From positions 806,001 through 870,000 of the forward strand of contig QPMI01000017.1 of the NCBI GenBank assembly GCA_004431415.1: a DNA stretch of 64,000 nt, read 5' to 3'. Below the pieces are notes generated by a model. The model was not told where the DNA came from, ran no database searches, and worked only from the letters and a program-made list of their open reading frames with translations. Positions 46,197-56,000 of the stretch are shown in pieces. Within the stretch, counting starts at the first letter, position 1. Each line of letters opens with the position of its first letter. The position numbers and the translations under genes are program-made. Source of the DNA: Cyanophora paradoxa (Eukaryota; Glaucocystophyceae; Cyanophorales; Cyanophoraceae).

Positions 46197-47320
46197 GGTC
46201 GCTGTTGCGCGTTATACGGTGTGCCTGTGTTGCTGTGGACGGTTTCCTTGTGCTGCTGCTTTCACGTACGCGTTAGCTTATAGGCTGTCCTGCAGCTCAG
46301 GCCCGCAACGGTTGTTCGTCTACGCGCATTCTATCTCATCGACGCTCTCACTGCAGCTGAGGATCTCAAAGTATGAAGCGTGCTGAGCGAGTCACAGTTC
46401 TAGTCCTGCTGCGGGAGAGAGATACGCCACGCTGCTGCAGGCGCTTTAGCTAGCGAGGCTCTACTCTACAAAGACGCGTGTTTCCTCCCGCAAGACCGAT
46501 CTGCGTCGCCGAGTGATGGTCCTTTCATGATAGGATTGCAAATGGATCGACGCACCTCAAGGCTCGCGTCTTCAGACCAGGGAGCGACCTGCACTCGTCA
46601 CTTTCACTCGCATGCGGCCGCAGCAGGAGACCGTCGGGCCGCGACTAGACCGCTTGCCACAGTGGTGCGCTCGAGCACGACCGACGGCCTGCCAGAAACG
46701 CAAGCATGCGTCTAGATCTATACAAGGTCGGCCGCGGAGTAGTAGCGTGCTGGGCGACGGCACTATCCTAGGCCTGTACTGTTGTTGCTGCGCGGATCGA
46801 GAAGCGCTGCAGCAGCGGCTTGGACGCAAGTCACAGCCCACCCGCTCTAGCCGTCGCTTCGGAGCTCAGCTTGATATTAAATATTGCAAACATGATATAC
46901 AAGCCGGTGCAATTTTTCTTATCGAGCCCGTGACGCCGAACGTCAACCGCTCGAGCTCGGCTTTAAGCCGCTGTTGGTGTCACGCAGCCTGGCAGGCGCG
47001 CCGGTTCGAATTCGATCAACAGCACTTCCGAAACCGCGGTTCGAATCTAAAAAGGGCCATTGCGTTGCGTTGGGGTACAGAAAACAAATTGAAAAAGCCG
47101 AGGTCCGGAGGCACCATCCCAGCGCCGCAGTACATCAGCGTCACCGCACAGACCTGCAGCGGGCCTGCACACCCCCCTGCATATCTAGCCCCGGTCGTTG
47201 CCACGAGGGCGCAAGCCGAGGCGTCCCGGGCCCCGTGCAGTGCTCCTGTGTCGGCAGTGTAGAGCAGACTTAAGCGCGCCCCAAACCCCGGCCCTGCTGC
47301 TCCCTCTTGAGCCTCCGAGT
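46197..47320. other. Divergent intergenic region, hydrogenase promoter side
   Basis: 1.1 kb between the divergent starts of the hydrogenase and the IQ protein. It is lower in GC than both genes, most strongly at 46860-46930 and 47030-47090. It contains TCTAGATCTA (46711) but no family-like coding frame. Promoters of both genes must lie here. Confidence 0.5.
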
Positions 47321-48774
47321 ATGGGCTGCGGAACGAGCAAGGGGACGGCGGTCGCCCCCGGCAGCTCCTCGAAGGGAGCCGCACAGGTTGCCCCACTCCG
47401 GTCCATCAACAGCAACGGAGGTGCGCCCGCCCGACTTTCCCAGATCGACGTGTCCGCATCCGAGCCTCTGCACAGCGTCCGCGGTGGCTGAAGCGGAGGC
47501 GGCGCGCCTGCGGGCGGACGAAGCGGAAAGGCTCGTGCAGGCGACGCGGCGGGAGGCGGAGGCGGTGCGCGGCGCCCGGCGCCGCCCGCAGCGCGCGGCC
47601 GACGCGCACTGCGCCGGGCACAGGCGAAGAAGGCCGCGGAGGAGGAGCGGGCCGCGCGGGAGAAGCTCGAGGAGGAGGCACGTCCCGCCCGCGCCCGCGG
47701 CGCGCGCGCTCCGCCCGCGCCGCGATGCTGACGGCGGGGGCAGATGAGGGCGCGCGTGGCGGAGGCGTACGAGGCGGGGCGCAAGGCGTCCGTCGGGCTG
47801 CCCGCCCCCGCCGTCGCCGTCCTCGACCGCCTCGAGAGCGAGGCGCGCGCCCCGCCCCGCTCGATCCCACGCCGCCCCCTGTCGCCGACCGTGCCGGCAG
47901 GTGCGGCAGCGCGTCGCGGAGGCGTACGAGGCGGCACGCAGGGCCTCTTCCTCCGGTGCCGCCGCGCCCCGCGCCCGCCCCGGCGCCCCCGGCCCGAGCC
48001 GCCCGCCGCGCAGATGTCGCCCCCCCCGCCTCCCTCCCCGCCATCGAGCCGCCCTCCTCGAACCCTTTCCTCCGCTCGGACCCCGCCCCCTTCAGCCCCG
48101 CCGCGCCCGACGCCCCTGTACCCTCCGTCGCTCCCGCCCCCGCATCAAGCGGCTCGCTCGCCGCGTCCCTCCCCCCAGCTCCCAGCCGGCGCTCGCGGCG
48201 CCCAGCTCCCAGCCGGCGCTCGCGGCGCCCAGCTCCCAGCCGGCGCTCGCGGCGCCCAGCTCCCAGCCGGCGCTCGCGGCGCCCAGCTCCCAGCCGGCGC
48301 TCGCCCCCCCCGCGCCCCCGGGCCGCGACGTGCCTCCCGCGCCCGCCTTCGGTGCCCTTTATCCCCGCCTCCCGTACCCCCCTGTCCGCCCCGCTGCCCC
48401 GCTCACCGTACCCCCAGACCTGGAGGCGGAGATGGAGGCGCAGGCTCGCGAGATCCGGCGCATGGAGGAGGAGCTCGCGGCGCGGGTACCCCCGGCGAGC
48501 CCGCCCCCTCCCCGCGCCGGAGTTGACGCCGCGGCAGGAGGCGGTGGACCAGGAGCGGGGGGAGGCCCTCCGGCAGCAGGAGCTGAGCCTGAGGCTGCGG
48601 GAGGAGCGGGCGCGGGTGGAGCGGGAGCACCGGGAGCGCATGGAGGCCGTCCTCGAGCTCCGCCGCGAGCGCATCGCCCGCTTCGAGCGCACCGTCGGCG
48701 CCGCCGTCCGAATCCAGGCCTTCTTCCGGGGGTACAAGACCCGCAGGCGCCTCCGCCAGCGCGCCGCGCGCTGA
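47321..48774 (+). CDS. Probable N-myristoylated coiled-coil IQ-motif protein
   Basis: The start at 47321 gives MGCGTSKGTAVAPGSSSKGA. Gly-2 with Ser-6 and Lys-7 fits the N-myristoylation pattern and Cys-3 could be palmitoylated, so inner-membrane-leaflet attachment is likely. Exon 1 ends at a GTGCGC donor after SINSNG. Later exons give Ala/Glu/Arg-rich coiled coil (AEAEAARLRADEAERL; RVAEAYEAGRKAS, then a second similar RQRVAEAYEAARRASS), a nine-residue repeat of PSSQPALAA, a helix DLEAEMEAQAREIRRMEEEL and a long charged helix. The C-terminal IQ motif AVRIQAFFRGYKTRRRLR should bind calmodulin or a related EF-hand protein. Stop at 48772-48774. Exon joins in the middle are approximate. Ciliary or cytoskeletal function is inference. 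Confidence 0.65.
48176..48305 (+). repeat. 27-bp coding tandem repeat, about five copies
   Basis: The unit CAGCTCCCAGCCGGCGCTCG plus CGGCGCC repeats perfectly four times and partly a fifth. It encodes the nine-residue repeat PSSQPALAA in the IQ-motif protein. Confidence 0.9.
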
Positions 48775-49023
48775 TCTCACGGCGCCGCCCGACCTCTCTC
48801 TCTCGACCCGTTGCCCCCTCCCTGTGACCCATATCCGCCATTCTTGTGTGGCCCGGCCCCCTCGAGTAAATCAAGTCAAGCAGCTGCAGATTCGCAAAGC
48901 GACCTTTGAATTCATAATCAATAGGGGACTAATAAATGAAAAATGGAAATATATAGCTGGGTTCCAATGTACTTAAGGTAATTTCGTAATAATTTACTAG
49001 GAGGGACCCCGCGGGGGTCACGC

Positions 49024-52000
49024 CTAGGCCTCCTGCCGGACGATGCCGGCGGGGAAGGCGTCGGCCTCGGCCGCCTCGGGCCCCGCAGGCCCCTCGGGCC
49101 CCTCGCCGCCCTCGCCCTCGGGCGCCGGCGCCGGCTCGGGCTCGGGCTCGAGGCGGGGCGGCTCCGGGATGGACATGCGGCGGGAGGAGTCCGGGGCGAC
49201 GAGGGGCACGGTGAGGGCGACGGCCGCCTCGGCGGCGCGGCGGGCGGCGCCCAGGGCCGCCACCGCCGCCCCCGCCGTCGCGCTCGCCAGGTCCCCGAAC
49301 ATCTCCGCCAGGCTCGCCGCCGGGCCCTGGATCGCGATCGTCGGGCCCGGGCCCCCCCGAGGCCGGCCGCAGGCGCCGCCCCTGCGCGGCCGCCGCGGCG
49401 CCCTCGGCGGCGATGCGGCGGCGGTGCTGGTGCCCGCGGTAGGCCGCCTGGACGAGGGTGACGGCGTAGTGCATGTGGAGCAGCGTCTCCCGCTCGGCCT
49501 CGAGGCCCAGCAGGCGGGCCTCGTCGGCCGCCCGCTGGTGGTGCCGCCGCAGCGCGGGGAAGCGCCCCTGCGCCATCGAGTCGATCTGCCGCCGCGTGTG
49601 CGGCGGCAGCGCGTAGCCGTGCGACTGCGCGGGCCCCGGTCGGTCGGCGAGTCGCGGGCGGAGAGAGAGGGGGGGAGGGGCGGGGGGCTCGGGGGCCGCG
49701 CACCCGGTAGACGTTGTTGATGAGGGCGCGGAGGACGTCGAAGACGTGGACGCGGCCGTCGGCGACGGGCACGTTGGCCATGTCGCGCAGCATCGCCAGC
49801 GTCGCCAGCCGCGCGTCCCCCGCGTCCTCCCGCGCCAGCCCCAGCACGTGCCCGGACTCGCGCAGCAGCGTCCGCATCGCCGCCCCGACGCGCACGAAGC
49901 CCGAGGCCGCCGGGTCCAGCCGCTCCCACGCCTCCACGAACCGCGTGATGTCCCGCTCCTGCCGCCCCGCGGATCAGACCCGCGCGCGTCCCATTTAAAA
50001 TGAATTGGAAGAGGGTGGAGGGATGCTGCCTCAGATTAAATCAGTTTAGTTAAAACGATCAGGAATCAAGCAAGAGAATTCGTCCTCGGCAGCAGCGGCG
50101 AGGAGAGAGAGAGGACGGGGCGGGGGGCGGGCGGGGGCGGACCTTGACGTGGTAGTCCTCTCGCCCCGAGACGACGTCGAACGAGTCGAGGACGACGGCG
50201 ACGAAGAGGTTGTTCCCGATCACGTACGTCAGGAACATGAACGACACTGCCCGGGGGGGTACAGGCTGCTGTAAGCGGGGAGGGGGGAGGGGGGAAGGAG
50301 GGGGAGGAAAGGGGGGGTGCGGGGCGCACCAAAGTAGATGGGCGCGAGGGGCGTCCCGCAGTCCTGGAAGGGCACACCGGGCCGGCAGCCGCTGCTCTCG
50401 TCCCGCATGTGGTCCCACATCTGAGGCCGCCCGCCGCTCAGGGGGCGCTCCAGGGGGGCGGGGGCGCGCGCGTGCGCACGATCCAGTTCCAGTTCTCGCC
50501 GGTCGTCTGCGATCGAGGGCGATCAGAAGGGAGAAGGACAAAGAGGGATGCCCGCCCGCCCCGGCGAGTACCATGCGGAAGAGGGTGATGAGGGCGCGCG
50601 GCAGGTCCCTGAAATTGGCGTCGTCCGAGAGCTGCGCGCGCGGGGCCCCCGCGCGTGAGGGGCCGCCCAGGGACCAGGCGGGGGACGGGGTGGCGGGGTG
50701 GCGCGCCTGGGTGGCCCCCTCGAGGGTCACGAAGCGCAGGGTCCAGACGCCGACGACCCCGTACACGAATATGATGAGGGAGAGCAGCAGCCCGATCGTG
50801 CACAGCGCCGGCAGGCACTGCGGCGCCCCGTCAGCGCGCGGCCGGCGGGGGCGGTGGAAGGGAGCAGAGGCGAGGGCGGGGAAAGGGGCGGGCCGGTGCC
50901 TCAGGCTCATTAAATCAGTATTTTGCGCTCATGGGGTCACGTCTAAGGTGACATCCTCGGCAGGCCCGCCGCAAGAGGGGTCGAACGGAAGATCGGCATT
51001 AGATAGATACGAAAAGGGCGGGGACTGCCTCAGATTAAATAGGTTATATTAAAAACGATCAGGAATCAAGTGATTGCAATGAGGCTCGTCCTTGGCAGTG
51101 GATCATTAAAGAGGTATTAAAGGGGTGAAATATTAATAGAGTGTAAAGATGCGGCATCACACAGATTGGAGAAAGTGGCGAACTGCCTCAGATTAAATAG
51201 GTTATGTTTGAACGATCAGGAGTCAAGTGATTGTAAGAGGTTCGTCCTTGGCAGTGGATCATATTAGAGGTGAAATTATAGAGGTGAAACAATGAAAGAA
51301 TGTTGTAAAGGTGCTGCATCAAAAAGATCGGAGAAAGTGGCGAACTGCCTCAGATTAAATAGGTTATGTTTGAACGATCAGGAGTCAAGTGATTGTAAGA
51401 GGTTCGTCCTTGGCAGTGGATCATATTAGAGGTGAAATTATAGAGGTGAAACAATGAAAGATTGTTGTAAAGGTGCGCATCAAAAAGATCGGAGCAGGTG
51501 GCGAACTGCCTCAGATTAAATAGGTTATGTTTGAACGATCAGGAATCAAGTGATTGTAAGAGGTTCGTCCTTGGCAGTGGATCGATGAGAGTGACATTCC
51601 AGTCCGCTAGATAGAGAAACCCAAAGCCCCCAAAGCAGGCGGGGGGCGGGGGCGGGGCGGGGGCTGCTGCCTCAGATTAAATCAGTTTAGTTTAAAACGA
51701 TCAGGAATCAAGCAAGAAGGTTCGTCCTTGGCAGCAGCGAATATTAAGGTTCGAATAATTAAGAGGGGAAGATTTAATATTTATAACAAAAAGCCCAAAG
51801 AAGGAATGCGGGGCGTGGCGGGCGGGGGCGAGTGGGCGGGCGGGGCCCACCTGGACGAGGGTGGTGAAGAAGACGCGGACGCTCCTCAGGCGCTTCGCGA
51901 GGCGCATCATCCGCAGCATGCGCAGCATCCGGAGCGCTGCGCGGCGGGGCGGCCGCCCGGCCGGCCGGCGTGAGGCGCGGGGCGGTGCAGAGGGGGGCGG

Positions 52001-53003
52001 GCGGGGCGGGGGAGGGCGGCGGGGCGCACTGCGGAGGAAGTTGGGGTTGAAGCCGAGGATGCCGAAGGCGTTGAGGAAGATGCTGATGAAGCCTGCGCAG
52101 CCGCCCCGCCCGTCAGGCCGCCGCCACACGCCGGGGGCGGGCCGGGCCGGGCGCCGGCACGCACCGAGGAGGGTGATGATGCAGTCGAAGATGTTCCAGC
52201 CCTGCGTGGCGCAGGTCGGAAGAGGCGGGAAGAGGGGCGGGGCGGGGCGGCGGCGGGGCGCGGCGCGGGGGCGGGCGGATCGGTGGCGGCTGCCTCAGCA
52301 GATATTTAGCGAATGAGTGTGTGTGTTTGCATCACGGCAAATCAATGGCCTCGAGAGCTGGTCATCCCTGGCAGCTCGCGCCCCTCCCCTCCCGGAACGA
52401 AGGCGGTACCCCCCCCCTCCCCCCCGGGGGCCCCGAGCGCACGGAGACGAAGTAGACGCGGGGCCCGAGCCCGACGAGCTTGACGGCCAGCTCCACCATG
52501 AAGAAGACCGCGAAGGCCGTGTTCAGGCCCCTGCCGGCGGGGGTCAGGGAGGGGGGAGAGGGGGGGAAGGGGGGCGGGCGGGCGGGCGGGCGGGCGGGGA
52601 GGGGCCGCACTCGAGGGCGACGTCCTCGTAGGCGGGGCGCGGGTTGCGCTGGCACGCGAAGACGATGATGTTGGCGAAGATGGCGAGCGAGACGATTGCG
52701 TCGAAGGTGCGCGTGTGCACGAGGTTGAAGACGCGGCGGCGGAGCGGGTGCTCCGGCGGGTTCATCTTGGAGCGCAGCTGCTGCTGCATGGCGACGAGGA
52801 GCGCGTCGCGCCACTCGCGCTGCGTCTTGTTGAGGAGGCCGACCTCGTGCGAGGCGCCCTCCTCGTCCGCCTGCCGCGCCTGGCTGAAGAAGTAGACGAG
52901 CGTTCCGATGATCATCGCCAGCCCGAAGTACAGCCCGCAGTACAAGAACGCGTGGTACCTTGGACGGAGGCGCCGGGTCAGCGAGGGCAGCGGGGGAGGG
53001 GAA

Positions 53004-53035
<32 letters not shown>

Positions 53036-56000
53036 CGCACCACCAGGCGGTGAAGTAGGACGCGTTGCGCTGGACGGCGAGTCCGACGCCGACGGTGTCC
53101 TGGGCGTTGAACATGAGCGCGTTCCACTGCTCGAGCGCCTGGACCTCGAAGAGGTGCAGCATCGCGTAGAAGTAGTTGTCCATGCTCTGCCAGTAGAAGA
53201 GCCGCTCCCACGCCCGCTCCCGCTCGATGCCCGTCACGGGGTCCAGGAAGCGGCCGGCGCAGGCCGCCTTGGACCCGTACGCGGGGTCCGGGTCGCTGCA
53301 GCGCCACCACTTGCCGCCGTAGAGGCGGACGCCGACGATGGCGAAGACGGACCAGAGGATCCAGTTGATGAGGAGGACGCGGAGGAGGACGCCGCCGCCG
53401 GTGGAGAACATGTTGAGGAGGGCGCGGAAGGTGCGGAGGCGGAAGAGGAGGCGGAGGAGCATGAGGGAGCGCAGGGCGCGGATGGAGCGGAGCGAGTCGT
53501 TGCGCGCCGCCGCGCCGGCGGCGCCGCCGGCCGGCGCCGACGACTCGAAGGCGACGGAGAGGACGGCGGTGACGACGACGACGCAGTCGACGATGTTGAG
53601 GGGGTTGCGCAGGTAGGCCCCCTCGTTGAGGACCAGGCCCTTGGAGATGACCTTGAGGAGGAGCTCGGCGGCGAAGAAGGCCGTGAAGAAGTAGTTGAGC
53701 TGCGCGATGACGGGCGACGCGTCGTCCGTCTCCGTCGCCTCGTACGCCATCGCCGCCGCGTTCGCCACGATGACCGCCATGACCACCGCCGCGAACCAGT
53801 CCCGCTTCACGATGTGCGCCCGCACGAACTTGCGCACGGGGTTCTCCCACGAGAAGACGAAGAGCGAGCGCGACTGCTTGTGCGTGTAGGGCGCCATCGC
53901 GCGCTGGACGCGGTGGGTCAGCCCCTGGAAGGCGCCCCACGTCTCCCGCGTCGTGTGCCGGATGCGGTTCGTGAGCTGCCCCAGGCTCGTGTCGCTGAAG
54001 CCCCCGAAGCTGCCGCTGTCGCTCCACACGTCGTTGCGGCACTCGGAGCGCGAGCCGTCCTCGTCCTCCTCCCACGTGTACTCGCCGTCGTCGTCCTCCT
54101 CCCCCTCCTCCCCCTCGTAGTCGTCGTCCTCCGCCTCGCCGTCCTCGCCCTCGCCGGGGGCCGGCCGCTCGTCTTCCGGGACGGCCCCCAGCCCCTTCTC
54201 GGGGTCGAGGCCCTCGCCGGCGCCGGCCGCCCCCAGCGACGACGTCGGCGACGTCGGCCCCTCCCTGGAGCCCCGCCGCCCGGCGTCCGCTGACCGCTTC
54301 CGCGCCTTGGACGACGGCGGCCGCGGCGGCTTCCCCGCAGAGCCGCCGCTCAGCGCGCTGCGTCCGCTTCGCACCGATGCGTTGTCGCCCGCCCCGGGCG
54401 CCTCGCCGGGCGCCCGCGCCGCTCCCGATCGGCGGCGTCGTCGTCGCCGCCCCGACGACTTGGCCGAACGGTTCGAGCGGTTCGACGCGTGCTGCGGCCG
54501 GGGTGGGCGACGCGGTGAGCCGGCGGGGCGGGGCGTGGCGCACCGACTTGACGGAGCGGGCGTCGTCGTCCCTTCCCCCGCCCTCGTCCCCGCTCGTGCT
54601 CGCGCCGGGCAGCGACACGACCGCCGCCGCGTCGGCGCCCTTGCCCGCCCCCTTCATGTCCAGCCTCGGCACCGTCAGCAGCCGCACGCTCCTCGCCTGC
54701 TCCACCACGACGCCCTTCGACGGCGGCGCCGCCCCCGGCGGCCTCAGGCCGCCCTCCTGCCCCGCCGCCTCCAGCTCCTCCTTCGGAGGCTCGGGCGCCG
54801 CCGCCGCCGCCTCGCTCGCTGCTGCCTCTGCATCCGCCGCCGCCGCCGCCGCCTCGGCCGCCTCGGCCGCGCGCTGCCCGACCTCCTCGAGGAAGGCTGC
54901 GTTGAGGCTGTCCGAGGCGCCCACGACCTGCAGCGGCCCCGCCGCGCTCCGCCCCTCGGGCGGCGAGCCGCCCCCCGTGGTCGCCGTGGACGGGTCCGAC
55001 ACGAGGCGGCCCGAGAGGGCGCGCACCGAGGGGGCCCCGGGGCCGAGCCCGGGCGCCGGCGCCCCCGCCTCCCGCTCCACCGCCCCCTCCGAGTCCGACG
55101 GGCTGCCCGGCGCCTCCGCCTCCGCCGGCGCGCCCGGCGGCGGGCTCGGGCTCGCCGCGGGGGGCGCGGGGAAGGCTGCGGCGGAGGCTGCGGCGCCCTC
55201 CGGGACGCCGGCGAGGCTGGGCTCGGAGCGGGGCGGGCGCTGCGAGCCGCCATCCGCAAGGAGCGCCGTGACGACCTCGCTGCTGCCGCTGAAGGAGAAG
55301 TTGCGGAGCTGGATGGAGCCGGCGCGCCCCACCTGCTCCTGCAGCCCCGAAACGCCCGCCGGCATCGACGGCGCGCGCGCAAGAGGCGGAAGCGCCGCCC
55401 CCGGGCGCCGCGTCCCCGCCTTGCGCGCCGAGCCGTCGGCGCTCAGGTCCGTGAGGGACATCGGGGAAGCGGGGCGTGGGGCGTGGTCCCCGTTCGAGGA
55501 CGCCGGGCCGAGCTCGGTGTACTCGGGGGCCGCCGCGGCGTCCGGGTCCGAAGCCTTAGGCGAGCGCGCCTCCGGGGAGTCCTTGGCGGACGAGTCCCAC
55601 GCCCGCGCCGTGTGCTGGTGCTGGTGCTGGAGGGCCGCCGCCGCCGGGGCGAGCGGCAGCGGGGCAACCTGGTTCGAGCGCACGCGGCCGCCCCCGCCGC
55701 CGCTCGCTTGCTCCTCGCCAGCCCGGGGCGCAAGCCGTTCCTCCTCCAAGTTATCCAGCGACGGGAGCTGGATATTCTGCGGGGGCGCCCCCGCGTCGGA
55801 TTCCGGAGCGGAAGGGGCGCGGCGCGCGGAAGGGCGCACCGACTTGACGGCGATGAGAGCCTGGCCGGCGCCGGCGCCGGGCGCAGTGAGCGCGAGCGCC
55901 GCGTTCTGAGCCGCCGCCGCGACGGTCGAGGGCCTCGGGGCGACGGCGGCCCTCGGCTGCTCCGACGGGGGCGGCTTGCTCTTGCGGGTGCGCCCCGTCC

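Noticed and set aside
50024-51736. tRNA genes (about 71-76 nt with a 7-bp terminal stem)
   Set aside because: No anticodon stem-loop, no TTC/GGTTCGAAT-type T loop and no discriminator pattern; D box plus 18S complementarity fits C/D snoRNA better.
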